From NCBI GenBank assembly GCA_902795065.1, contig CADBJR010000018.1, forward strand, positions 1 to 64,000: a DNA stretch of 64,000 bases, given 5' to 3'. Position numbers and translations under genes: made by a program. Positions 46,745-56,400 of this stretch are shown in pieces. Position 1 is the first letter of the stretch; every line of letters begins with the position of its first letter. The notes under the pieces are model-generated. The model was not told the DNA's origin, made no database searches, and worked only from the letters and a program-made list of their open reading frames with translations. The stretch comes from an uncultured Coriobacteriaceae bacterium. Lineage in GTDB: Bacteria > Actinomycetota > Coriobacteriia > Coriobacteriales > Atopobiaceae.

Positions 46745-47461
46745 CTACGCTCTGCGTAGCGTGACGGCGATGGTGTTGAGGAACTCCAGCGCCCCCGCCT
46801 CGACGGCGGCTCGGTCACCGCGCGCATACTCGTTGTCGCATGCGATCCAGTCCGCCCACGCCTCGCGTGTGCACGACATCTCATACATGTCCACGATCTC
46901 CACCCCCTCGGTCTGCTCGATCATCGCGCGCCACCAGGCCATGTCGTGCATATAGTCGAGCTGCTCGGGCGTCCACGATGCGAGCAGGCATGCAGGCAGA
47001 TCGTCATGGCAGTCGCGCACCATGCCGGGAATCGAGAACAGCAGCAGCCCGCCGTGCTTGACGAGCGGCAAAAGGCAGGCGCCCAGATACGTGGGGTCGC
47101 GTCCGAAGTAGTTGTAGGAGTCGATGCTCACCACGGCATCGAAGAACTCCGTGGCGAAGGGCAGCGCCGTCGCGTCCGCCTTGAGCGGGACGATCTGGCG
47201 GTTGGTGAGCCCGAGGCTCTCGAAGAAGCGCATGTTGTCGCCCGGTTCGCTCCAGAGGTCGGCGGCATAGACGGTGAAGCCGTACTCACGTGCCATGAGG
47301 GCGCTCGTGATGCCCGTGCCGCTGCCCAGGTCGAGCACGACGGAGCCTGCGGCTAAATCTGCTCCATCGAGGAGCTCTTCGGCGAGCTTCAGCGGGTTGG
47401 GTCCCATGATCTTGGAGCGGACGATCGATGCGGGGAAGGTCCCGGACTTGGGGAATTCCAT
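46745..47461 (-). CDS. Class I SAM-dependent methyltransferase
   Basis: 238 residues from the ATG at 47461 (AGAAAGGAC before it). Motif I VVLDLGSGTGITSALMA, acidic strand YAADLW, motif with PLKADATALPF and the FFDAVVSIDSYNYFG loop define the fold. N-terminal PKSGTFPASIVRSKIMGPNPL is seen in SAM methyltransferases next to GNATs and small regulators. Substrate unknown, small molecule likely. Confidence 0.85.
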   Translation of the reverse strand: MEFPKSGTFPASIVRSKIMGPNPLKLAEELLDGADLAAGSVVLDLGSGTGITSALMAREYGFTVYAADLWSEPGDNMRFFESLGLTNRQIVPLKADATALPFATEFFDAVVSIDSYNYFGRDPTYLGACLLPLVKHGGLLLFSIPGMVRDCHDDLPACLLASWTPEQLDYMHDMAWWRAMIEQTEGVEIVDMYEMSCTREAWADWIACDNEYARGDRAAVEAGALEFLNTIAVTLRRA

Positions 47462-47756
47462 GGTCTTGTCCTTTCTGGAGGGTGCGGTTTCAGGCGCACG
47501 ACAACCCACGCACATCGCGCTGTGGATCCGCGCCTATTCGGTTGGGCGTTCCCTACAGAACAAGGACCAAAAAGACATCCCCTTGGATGGTCGCTCGCGA
47601 AGAACCCCATGTCCTCCGCGTTGCTCCCAGCATAGCATGGGCGGAACCTTACCGACATCATGCGCCGCTTGCCGTGTCGGCCGTGCGATGGACGGTTGCG
47701 CTGCTACGCTGGATGCAACGGCAGTGCACCGCCCGAATGAGGAAAGGAGCAGGCTT

Positions 47757-47954
47757 ATGGCAACGGTTGAGGAGCTCGTCCAGCAGTATCAGACCGACCC
47801 TGCGCTGCAGAAGGAGGTCGCCGACATCCTGGCCGACGGCAAGGTCTCCATCAAGGAGTTCATGGACTTCGCCAACAAGCACGACGTGGCCATCTCCATC
47901 ACCGAGCTGCCCAAGTACGTGGAGCAGGCAAAGCAGCTGGGATTCATCGGCTAG
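47757..47954 (+). CDS. Small acidic helical protein
   Basis: 65 residues: MATVEELVQQYQTDPALQ, then KVSIKEFMDFANKHDVAI and LPKYVEQAKQLGFIG. AAAGGAG precedes the ATG, and codon use fits the genome. The amphipathic helix pattern with DPALQ resembles Nif11-type leader peptides of RiPP precursors, but no core Gly-Gly site or modification enzyme is nearby. Function unknown. Its stop overlaps the convergent gene by 4 bases. The 295-base gap before it has no other gene. Confidence 0.7.
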   Translation: MATVEELVQQYQTDPALQKEVADILADGKVSIKEFMDFANKHDVAISITELPKYVEQAKQLGFIG

Positions 47955-48820
47955 AAGCCGATCAGGGGATCGCGTTTGAGATCCAGCAGGAAGGCGAACG
48001 GATCATTCGGAGGCTCGCACACCGTGCGGGCCTCGATTTTCTCGAGTGCGCCGTATACCTCTGCGGCGATCGCATCGATGCGGGGCGGCTGCGCCTCATC
48101 GAGATACTCGCTGAGCCTGCCGTCTGAGAAGCCCTCGGCCGTGACGCCGAGGAAGCGTCCTGCGAGGGCTGCATCGTATCGTCCGGTCGCGCAGAGCAGG
48201 CCCGTGACGTCGGCCGTGACCTCGTCCCAGACCGGCAGCACATCCTCGGGCATCAAGCGCCGGCAGACGACATGCGCGCACTCATGGTGGAGGCGCACCT
48301 CGCGCGAGACGTGCAGCCACTCCGCCTCATCGTAGGGCGTCTCATCTGCGGAGACGTTGCTGTACGGCCCCTCCGAGATCACGATGAGCTCGCTTCTGAA
48401 CGCTCCGGGCTGCTTGGCGAGACGTGCGAACTCCGCAGGCCAGTCATCGCCGCCCGTGGCACGATACGTCGCCTTCGCCGCGGCGACCTTCCCCCAATCC
48501 ACAAGCCCGCGGTACGTGATGGCGCCGACGGTGCGTGCGATGGGGTTGGGGCTGGACTTGTGGCCGACGATTTGCAGGAACGTCTCGAAATCGGCACGCT
48601 CCTTCAGGAACAGGACCTCGACGGGACCCGCCGGGGTATCCACCTCGCGCAGCTCGTCCTCGGGGGTGGTGATGAAGTGGTCGAGCGTCGCCCCGTCGGG
48701 CTCGATTCCAAAGGCCGCAGCCCTGCGATGGATGTCCTGGGCTCCTTCCGCAGGAGCGACGTAGAGCTGCGGGAAGCGCTGCGCAAGCGCCTCGAGCGCC
48801 TCTTTCCCATTCGCATGCAC
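47951..48820 (-). CDS. Unknown protein with HExxH zinc-metalloprotease-like motif
   Basis: 289 residues. No signal peptide or membrane helix. LHHECAHVVCRRLMPEDVLPVWDEVTADVTGLL (about 180-212) contains HECAH followed at suitable distance by a Glu (DEVTAD), as in gluzincin metallopeptidases. The rest (MHANGKEALEALAQRFPQL) is not recognised. A peptidase or de-modification enzyme is plausible, though the motif could be structural. It converges on the 65-residue gene. The start may be GTG/ATG nearby; the ATG at 48820 is used. Confidence 0.7.
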   Translation of the reverse strand: MHANGKEALEALAQRFPQLYVAPAEGAQDIHRRAAAFGIEPDGATLDHFITTPEDELREVDTPAGPVEVLFLKERADFETFLQIVGHKSSPNPIARTVGAITYRGLVDWGKVAAAKATYRATGGDDWPAEFARLAKQPGAFRSELIVISEGPYSNVSADETPYDEAEWLHVSREVRLHHECAHVVCRRLMPEDVLPVWDEVTADVTGLLCATGRYDAALAGRFLGVTAEGFSDGRLSEYLDEAQPPRIDAIAAEVYGALEKIEARTVCEPPNDPFAFLLDLKRDPLIGF

Positions 48821-48842
48821 GGTCCAGCACCTCCTCGATCGA

Positions 48843-50219
48843 CTATTCCATGCTCAGCCGGTGGTCGAGCCAGCGGTCGCGCAGCAGGCGTACGAGGAAG
48901 AGCACGCCGCGGAAGCACAGCTCGCCCGCCATGACCACCCAGACTCCCACGAGTCCCCAGCGCGGGGCGGCGATCGTGGCGAGGGTGATGCGGACGCCCC
49001 ACATGCTCACGAGCGAGAAGATGCTGGGCACGAGCGTGTCGCCAGCGCCGCGCGCGAACGCCTCGATGCGCAGCACCGTCACGCCGAGCTCCTGCACGGC
49101 GATGTCGGGCGTGAGCATGGCCATGATCGGCGGCGCGGCGACGTACATGAGCACGCCCATGATGGCCATGACGCCCATGCCGAGCAAGGTGGAGAGGCGC
49201 GAGAACGACCGAGCGACGTCCTTGCGCTCAGCTCCCACCGCCTGGCCCACGAGCGTGGTGGCGGCTGCGCCGATGCCGAAGCCGGGCATGTAGCACACGG
49301 CCTCGACCGTTATGGCAAGCGAGTTGGCAGCTACGGCGACCACGCCGAGCGGGGCGACGATGGCGGTGATGACCACGTAGGCGCTCTGCGTCACGATGCG
49401 CTCGATGAACAAGGGCCAGGTGATGCGCCACGCGGGGACGAGCGTCGACCGCTGGGGCATCCAGATACCGCCAGGCCTCAGCGCGAGCCGTTCGGAGCGC
49501 GTGCAGGAGAACCAGATGAGCAGCGCTGCCGTGACGGCCTGCGCGATGAGCGTGCCGTATGCGGCGCCCGCGATGCCGAGGCCCATGCCCGGCACGGGAA
49601 GCTCGAGCGCTCCGATCGCGAGCACCGGCCCCTCATGGATGAGCACGGCGTTCAGGCAGACGTTGAGCGCGCACGACAGCACGTTGAGCAGCGACGGCGT
49701 GCGCATGTCTCCGCTGCACTGGAGCATGCCCGTGCCGAGGCGCGCGATGGAGATGGGGATGAGCGAGAACGAGCAGATGAGGAAATACCGGGAGGCGTCC
49801 TCGTGGAGCGAGGGGTCGCCGCGCAGCCAGACGGGGAGGGAGCCGGAGATGGCGATGCCGGTCGCCGCGAAGACGAGGCCGAGCACGCCGATCGTCACCA
49901 TGGCCTGGCGGAAGACGTTGCGCGCCTCCATGTCGCGGCCGGCGCCGATGAGCTGGGCGACCTGCACGGTGAAGCCCGCGCCGGCGCACATGGCGAGGCC
50001 GTTGAGCATCCAGAGGGTCGACTCGACGAGTCCGATCGATGCGGTGGCATGCGCGCCGAGGCTGCCCACCATCGCGGCGTCGATGTACTGCATGAGGGTG
50101 GTCGAGAGCTCCGCCAGGATGGCGGGGGCGGAGAGCGCCAGCACGATGAGCGCCATCCTGCCGCGGCTGGGCGTCTCCCCCTCGCGGAGGGCATCGATAT
50201 CGAACGCGTACGAGGACAT
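48843..50219 (-). CDS. MATE-family multidrug/cation efflux protein
   Basis: 458 residues, about 12 membrane helices in two homologous halves. LALSAPAILAELSTTLMQYIDAAMVGSLG and GAAVG-like stretches (VEAVCYMPGFGIGAAATTLVGQAVGA) are MATE hallmarks. Exports organic cations or drugs by Na+ or H+ exchange. Located next to unknown proteins, so substrate unknown. Confidence 0.9.
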   Translation of the reverse strand: MSSYAFDIDALREGETPSRGRMALIVLALSAPAILAELSTTLMQYIDAAMVGSLGAHATASIGLVESTLWMLNGLAMCAGAGFTVQVAQLIGAGRDMEARNVFRQAMVTIGVLGLVFAATGIAISGSLPVWLRGDPSLHEDASRYFLICSFSLIPISIARLGTGMLQCSGDMRTPSLLNVLSCALNVCLNAVLIHEGPVLAIGALELPVPGMGLGIAGAAYGTLIAQAVTAALLIWFSCTRSERLALRPGGIWMPQRSTLVPAWRITWPLFIERIVTQSAYVVITAIVAPLGVVAVAANSLAITVEAVCYMPGFGIGAAATTLVGQAVGAERKDVARSFSRLSTLLGMGVMAIMGVLMYVAAPPIMAMLTPDIAVQELGVTVLRIEAFARGAGDTLVPSIFSLVSMWGVRITLATIAAPRWGLVGVWVVMAGELCFRGVLFLVRLLRDRWLDHRLSME

Positions 50220-50229
50220 CGATCGGACC

Positions 50230-50910
50230 TTATGCGTCCTTCATCCCGTACATGGCGCCCACGATCAGGCGGCGTGCCGTCTCGGCGCCGAAGAGCTTGG
50301 TGACCTGATCGACGGCGGGACCGCCCTGGGAGAAGAGCGTCTCGGCGAACGTGCGGACCTTCTCCGCCTTGGCGTCGGCATCGCAGGCGAGCGCCTCGGC
50401 GAGCTGGGCGACGAAGGCATCGATGTTGTCCTGCGTCATGGCAGAGAGGCGCTCGGTGAGCTTCCTGCCCGTCTTGCGGCACGAGCAGGAGTAGAGGATC
50501 GAGTCGTACCAGTGGGTCGCAGTGCTCTCCCCGTTGGGGACATCGCCGTAACGGTCGAGGATCTCGTGGAAGTGCGCCTGGCTCGCATGCGGCCACGGCT
50601 CGAGCTGCGTGTCGTAGAACTCGACCATCTGCGTCTCGGTTCCCGCTGCGTTCACCCAGTCGGCGTTGAAGAGGGGCAGGTCGACCTGCGTCGGAGCGAT
50701 GACGACGGTCTCCATGCGCATGAGGCCGAGAAACGCCTTCATCTTCATGATGCAGAGATGCCCGATGCCCTCGATCTCCCACGCCTCGGTGTCGAAGGCC
50801 ATGCCGCCCTTCTTGAGATGGGCGTCCTGTCCGAGATCCACCTTGTGGAGCTTGAAGGAGCGCGTCAGCGCGGAAAGAGCCTGGACCTCGAGGCTGGTGT
50901 GCTTGTCCAT
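50230..50910 (-). CDS. Conserved hypothetical protein
   Basis: 226 residues from the ATG at 50910 (GGAGG before it). No signal, membrane helix or known motif. Central LPLFNADWVNAAGTETQMVEFYDTQ, then ATHWYDSILYSCSCRKTGRKL. The layout is like a family of unnamed Clostridia/Actinobacteria proteins I recall; a remote similarity to ferredoxin-dependent bilin reductases (DWVxxxG region) is too weak to claim. Follows the MATE gene on the same strand with 10 bases between, so perhaps co-transcribed. Confidence 0.75.
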   Translation of the reverse strand: MDKHTSLEVQALSALTRSFKLHKVDLGQDAHLKKGGMAFDTEAWEIEGIGHLCIMKMKAFLGLMRMETVVIAPTQVDLPLFNADWVNAAGTETQMVEFYDTQLEPWPHASQAHFHEILDRYGDVPNGESTATHWYDSILYSCSCRKTGRKLTERLSAMTQDNIDAFVAQLAEALACDADAKAEKVRTFAETLFSQGGPAVDQVTKLFGAETARRLIVGAMYGMKDA

Positions 50911-51127
50911 CGATACCTCCGAAACGGTTGAGATTCTTTGCTGCGGCATTTCAGTCTAGCATCATTGAGCAGTCAGAATACCAGCAGACTGGTGCGCGGA
51001 AACGAGAATCTCCCTGCTCTCGGAACAGCCGTGGAGCCCTTGCCCGCTACGTCTTCCTGAACAGGAGCAGGAGATGAACATATAGACTGATGTCGATGAC
51101 CGTCCGGCGATTGATGCGGAGCAATAG

Positions 51128-51679
51128 ATGGAAGCTGGCGATAGGAAGCAGGCGCATGTAGAGCTCGTTCCGCTCGCAGATGACGACCGCGAGCAGTTCG
51201 TGCGCGACAATCAGGAGGCGTTCAATTACGGTGCCCTCGAGGAGTTCGAATGCCGCGATGACACCTTCGAGGAAGATGGCCAGATCATCTCGCGCGAGAC
51301 GATTCTGGAGTCCATCGCCGGGGGCGAAGCCTACCGCATCGTTGCAGATGGCGAGGTTGCAGGCGGCGTGGTCGTGCGGGTGGAGGGCGATCGAGGAGAC
51401 CTCGAGCTGCTGTTCGTCTCGCCGCACATCCACAGCCACGGCGTGGGGCAGGCGGCGTGGTGGAAGATCGAGCAGCTCTACCCCGATGTTCGTGTGTGGG
51501 AGCTCGTCACCCCGTACTTCGAGACGCGCAACATCCACTTCTATGTCAACAAGCTGGGTTTCCACATCGTGGAGTTCTACAACTCCCGTCATCCCGACCC
51601 CAACGACCCCGACGGATATGGTGGGGGCGATGACGTCCACGACGGCATGTTCCGCTTCGAGAAGGTCATCCGGCGGTAG
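51128..51679 (+). CDS. GNAT-family N-acetyltransferase
   Basis: 183 residues. LELLFVSPHIHSHGVGQAAWWKIEQLYPDVRVWELVTPYFETRNIHFYVNKLGFHIVEFYN is a GNAT acetyl-CoA core; the loop is a variant (HSHGVGQAA). The N-terminus LVPLADDDREQFVRDNQEAF suggests a substrate-binding half, and the tail DPDGYGGGDDVHDGMFRFEKV matches a broad family of unknown substrate. The 217-base gap upstream holds no gene. Confidence 0.82.
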   Translation: MEAGDRKQAHVELVPLADDDREQFVRDNQEAFNYGALEEFECRDDTFEEDGQIISRETILESIAGGEAYRIVADGEVAGGVVVRVEGDRGDLELLFVSPHIHSHGVGQAAWWKIEQLYPDVRVWELVTPYFETRNIHFYVNKLGFHIVEFYNSRHPDPNDPDGYGGGDDVHDGMFRFEKVIRR

Positions 51680-51918
51680 GGGAATGATCGGTCACGTCAT
51701 CGGTTGAGGGCTCGGTTCATATGCGGTTCATGGTTCAGCGCATGCCGAGAAGACAGTCCGAAATATGGCTGAAATCTGTGTTTTCCCAGCTCAGAGGCTC
51801 AACTCACACGACCTTCACAATGCACCCGAATGAACTGTCCAACCTGCGCGGTTCAGCATAGACTCCCAATCGTCGAAATCCGCAGGGCGCGTTGCGCCGA
51901 TCGTCGAAGGGGGTTCCT

Positions 51919-52101
51919 ATGGATGCCATCACCGCCAACATCTCTCAGCTCATCGTCCGCCTGGGTTCGCTCGTCACCGTCGACGAGGCCGAAGCCGCCA
52001 AGCGCGCCGAGCGCTGCCGTTACCTCGGCCACGTGCCCTACCGCGTGCCCTACCGCGTGCCCAAGCTCACCGCGCAGGACAAGGCCCGCATCATCGGCTA
52101 A
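51919..52101 (+). CDS. Small protein with tandem PYRV repeat
   Basis: 60 residues: MDAITANISQLIVRLGSLVTVDEAEAAKRAERCRY, then GHVPYRVPYRVPKLTAQDK and a short IIG end. AAGGGGG precedes the ATG, and a clear terminator follows, so a dedicated transcript is likely. The duplicated VPYR is unusual. Possible small regulator or toxin/antitoxin part; no partner is seen. The upstream gap (51680-51918) is AT-rich, holds several GGTTCA motifs and no other gene. Confidence 0.65.
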   Translation: MDAITANISQLIVRLGSLVTVDEAEAAKRAERCRYLGHVPYRVPYRVPKLTAQDKARIIG

Positions 52102-52125
52102 CCTCCTTTCCTTCCCCCTCTCCTT

Positions 52126-52157
52126 CCGCCCGCCGGCCTCTCCCGACGGGCGGTTTT
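52126..52157 (+). terminator. Terminator after the small protein gene
   Basis: CCGCCCG (52126-52132) and CGGGCGG (52147-52153) followed by TTTT and CTGTT. Intrinsic terminator 25 bases past the stop. Confidence 0.8.
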
Positions 52158-52250
52158 CTGTTGCGGAGTATTCGAGGAACCTCTCGCGGAGAGGGATGGG
52201 CGGCGGCCATCTCGCGTACAACAGATGAGGGCATCTTCGAAGGAGGACCG

Positions 52251-53333
52251 GTGAAGCTGAAGGCTCTGAAACGCGTGGGCAAGGCCATAGCGCATGCCGT
52301 CGAGGCGGCGCCTCTGGCGACCGTGGGCTCATGGTATGCCTACGCCGCCTCCGCAGATCCCGACCGCCTGCCCTACGACCTCTCCTTCGTGCGCACCTCG
52401 GTGAGCGTCGTCGGATCGGCCCTCACGGCGTGGCTCGCCGCGCGCCGATCCAAGGCCGCGCTTCCCGCGGGTCTGGCGACCGTCGCCGTGACGGGCGTTC
52501 TCAGCGCCATCCAGGTCAGGCGCCACGGGAAGTACGTCACCTCGGCATGGCCCGAGGGCGCCGTCCGCGAGAAGGTCTTCAACGACGTGCTCCCCGCAGT
52601 GCACGCGGGGCTCGGTGCCGCGGCCGTCGGCGGGCTCGTCGCCGGCGCCCCGATCCTCGCGGATCGCGCGAAGGCGATGGTCCCGCAGGCCGTCAAGGAC
52701 CGCTGGCCCGCATTCAGGCGGCTCGGCCTTTACTACATGGTGTTCTCGCTCATCGGGCACTGGGCGGAGATCGGCTTCGTCACCGCGATCAAGTACGGGC
52801 TCGTCGGTGGCGAGTACGACCGCTCGAACCACATGCTCTTCGACCAGTGGCTCTTCCCGTTCCCCGCGGAGGGCTCCGCCGCCGTGCTCATGGCGTTCCT
52901 CCTGCATCCGGCGAAGATCGCCATCCACGAGCGCGCCAAGAACCTCTCGGAGCGCGGGCTCATCCACGAGGGCGCCGTGCTTCCCCTCGCGGTAGGCGCC
53001 TCGTTCCTTCTGAACCAGGTCATCTGCACCGCCATCGACTACACGACCGGCATGGTCGCCAACCGCAACTACGAGCTGTGGGACTACCGCGGCATGCCCT
53101 TCAACTTCCAGGGGCAGATCTGCCTGCAGAACTCGCTCTTCTACACCACCATCGCGACGCTCGCCGCGTGGGGGTTCTTCCCGGCCATGGATGCCGGCAT
53201 GGCGTCCGCCAGCACTGAGAAGCTCGATGGCGCCTTCGTGGGGCTGGGATCGTTCTACCTCATGCTCCTGCTCATCTACCATGTGCTCCCACCGGGCTCG
53301 GGTCAGGGAACCATCTGGGACGACAAGGCTTAG
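52251..53333 (+). CDS. Integral membrane protein, putative ABC permease family (CmpB-like)
   Basis: 360 residues from GTG 52251, chosen for AAGGAGGA seven bases before it. About 6-8 hydrophobic helices. The C-terminal half matches the family annotated as putative ABC transporter permease (PF06541): YYMVFSLIGHWAEIGF and YELWDYRGMPFNFQGQICLQNSLFYTTIATLAAWGFF. The Pfam name is nominal; no ATPase partner lies nearby. Function unknown. The next operon begins 82 bases downstream. Confidence 0.75.
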   Translation: MKLKALKRVGKAIAHAVEAAPLATVGSWYAYAASADPDRLPYDLSFVRTSVSVVGSALTAWLAARRSKAALPAGLATVAVTGVLSAIQVRRHGKYVTSAWPEGAVREKVFNDVLPAVHAGLGAAAVGGLVAGAPILADRAKAMVPQAVKDRWPAFRRLGLYYMVFSLIGHWAEIGFVTAIKYGLVGGEYDRSNHMLFDQWLFPFPAEGSAAVLMAFLLHPAKIAIHERAKNLSERGLIHEGAVLPLAVGASFLLNQVICTAIDYTTGMVANRNYELWDYRGMPFNFQGQICLQNSLFYTTIATLAAWGFFPAMDAGMASASTEKLDGAFVGLGSFYLMLLLIYHVLPPGSGQGTIWDDKA

Positions 53334-53414
53334 CGGAAAAGATAGAGGGCGAAATCCCCGCGTGCATCTGATACGGTTGAACGGATGGACCGTACGGTAC
53401 GAGGAGGATGGACC

Positions 53415-56400
53415 ATGGCCTGCGCTGTCTGCGGAAGCGAGCTGATCGCCGACGCCGTGTACTGCCCGCACTGCGGAACCGCCGTCGAGGGAGCCGTCGA
53501 GTGCGAGGACTTCGCCTACGAGGCGTTCATCAGCTACCGTCACCTCGAAACCGACCGCAAGGCGGCCATGAAGCTGCAGAAGGCGATCGAGGGCTATCGG
53601 ATCCCCAAGCAGCTGCAGGAGCAGGCGGGCAGAGCGCGTCTGGGCAAGTGCTTCCGCGATGAGGACGAGCTGCCCACGTCCGCCTCGCTCTCCGAGCAGA
53701 TCGAGGACGCCCTCAAGCGCTCGCGCTTCCTGATCGTCGTCTGCACGCCCCAGACCCGCGAGAGCCTGTGGGTCATGCGCGAGGTCGAGACGTTCGCCTC
53801 CTACCATGGCCGCGACCGCATCCTCATCGCGCTTGCCGACGGCGAGCCTGGCGAGAGCTTCCCGCCCCTCATCCTCTCCCGCCTCATCGCAGGGGAGGGC
53901 GGTGTCGTGGAGGAGCCCTCCGAGCCGATCGGAGCGGATCTGCGCGACCTCTCGCGCAAGAAGTTCGATGTCGAGAAGCTCCGCATCATATCGACCCTCA
54001 TCGGTTGCAGCTTCGACGACCTCCGCCAGCGTGCCCGCACGCGCCGCACCCGCATCATCGCGACCATCTCCGCCGCCATCACCGCCATCTCGACGGGATT
54101 CGGCAGCTTCGCCACCTACCAGCAGCACAGGATCGAGGAGAGCTACGAGCAGATCCAGGTCGAGCAGTCGGAATTCCTCGCGCGGGAGTCGGGGGAGCTG
54201 CTCGCATCGGGTGACCGCTACCAGGCCGTGCAGGTCGCGCTCTCCGCGCTTCCCCTCCTCTCGGCCAGTCCCGACCGGCCGTTCGTGCCCTCGGCTCAGC
54301 TGGCGCTCGAGCAGTCCCTCGGCATCTATCCCGGACCCTCGGATTGGGCGCCCCTCTATTCCCAGACCGGTCTTGCAGACCGTAGCCTCGATGCCGCCTT
54401 CTCGAGCAACGGGGAAGGCCTCGAGGCGGTGTTCACCGACGATGCCTCCCTCGAGGTCCGCGAATCCGTCACCGGCAACATCGTGAACCGGATCGACGTC
54501 GAGGGGCAGCTCGGTACGAGGATCTCCTCATCGACCGTGTACGCTGCGGTCGAGTTCGCCGGCGATGACGTGCTCGTCGTGCTCAACGGGGTCATCGGCT
54601 GCTTCGACGCCGAAGGCGGCGAGCTGCTCTGGAAGCAGGAGATCGAGGGCATCTCGTACAGCGACTGCTCTCTGGCGGTCTCTCCCGATGGGACTCGCGC
54701 GGCGGTGTCCGTGGAGTTCGTGGTGGGGAGGGACAAGCTGCCCGTCCTCGTGATCGACGTGGCGAGCGGCAAGACCGTGCAGACCATCGACCTTCCCGGA
54801 TTCGCCACGTTGGGATTGGAGGCGTCCTCGTTCTACGAGGATCCGGTCGTCGCGTTCTCCCCGGATGGGGAGCATCTCGCCGTGGGAACGTGGGGCAGGC
54901 TCTTCTGGATCGACCTCGAGACGGGAACGTTCGAGCAGCGCACGCTGCACTTCGATTCCGCCTACACCATCTCGTTCGTCGACGGCCTCATCGCGGTGTT
55001 CGCGCGCGACAGCGCGGGGCTGTACACCAAGATGCCCATGAGCCTCGAGGTGTTCGATGCCGAATCGCTTGCGCTCCTCTGGGAACGCGACAAGGTCTAT
55101 GAGGCGAACTACAACCTCGAGATCGGAGGGGACTACTACACCACCTGCGGCGCCTACGGGACCTGGAGCTACTACGGCGGCGATGATACGCAGTTCGTCG
55201 TGCTATTCGCGAACGAGCTGCTCCTGCTCGACGAGAAGACGGGCGAGGAGGTCCTCTCGATCCCGAGCGCATCGGGATATCTTGATTGTCTGGTCACCGA
55301 GGCGCGCGGCAAGCAGCGCATCTTCGCCACGATGTCCGACGGCACCGTGATCTGCCGCCGCCCGTTCGAGAGCAACGACGGCAAGGGCGGCAGCGTATCC
55401 GACACCGTGCTGTTCGACCGCTTCCCCCACTACAGCGACCTGTACGAGATCGAGGGGCGCGTGTACTGCTCGGAATGGACCGCCATCGCCGACAAGCGCG
55501 TGGTGTACCGGTTCTTCACGCCCGACGATCTCGTCGAGTCATACACGTTCTCGGGTGCAACCACCAACGACCTCATGGACTTCTCGTGGACCGATCCGGT
55601 CCTCGCGCTGCGCACCAAGACGGGCATCATCCTCGTCGACGGCGAGACGATGAAGGTGCGCGCCATCGTGCCCTACGAGCGCATGCACGGGCTCGATACC
55701 CAGTACCTCAGCTCGATGGGATCCATGCTCGACAGCGCGGGCAACGTCTTCCTGCTGGGTGACCTCCGCGTTGGCGATGGCGGCACGGAGGGGTCCGTCA
55801 TCTACCGCATCGACGGTGCGGACGGCTCTGCGACGGAGCTCGCGACGTTCGATCCCGGCCTCTCCGTCGAGCTGGTCGACTTCATCGATACCCCCGCGGG
55901 TGCGGTCGGCCTCGTCGTTCAGGAGACCGGATTCTCCGAGAGCTTCGTCGAGGTCATCCCCCTCGGCGAGGTCGAGCCGTTGCGCGTCGCCATCCCCCGG
56001 TCCACCAAGGTGTGGTTCGCGGGCGAGCGGATCATCTGCTTCTCGAATCAGAGCACTGCAGAGCACGCGTTCACGCTTATCGACGCCCTGACGGGGGAGG
56101 AGCTCGAGACCGACCTCGCGAACTATGCGATGCCCATCGATGCCGTCTCGCGCAGGTGCGCATCTATCTCGCCCGATGGGCTGTTCTTCGCGGTCTCCTG
56201 CTCGGACGGCGCGCTGAGGATGTTCGATACGGTCACGGGCACGATGGTCTGGGAGACCTTCGACGCGCCTTCGTCCATCCAGTTCCTGAAGCTCGCGCTC
56301 GGCGGCAACGTCTTCATCCAGGATGGGTTCGGGCGCTGCGTGCTCGTGTCGGGTCTGACGGGCACCGTGCTCGACGCGAGCTCGGCGGCGATCCCCCCGA

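Noticed and set aside
47757-47954. RiPP precursor (Nif11 leader)
   Set aside because: No Gly-Gly cleavage site, no Cys/Ser/Thr-rich core and no modification or export enzyme adjacent.
50230-50910. Ferredoxin-dependent bilin reductase
   Set aside because: Similarity limited to a short central stretch; catalytic residues could not be aligned with confidence.
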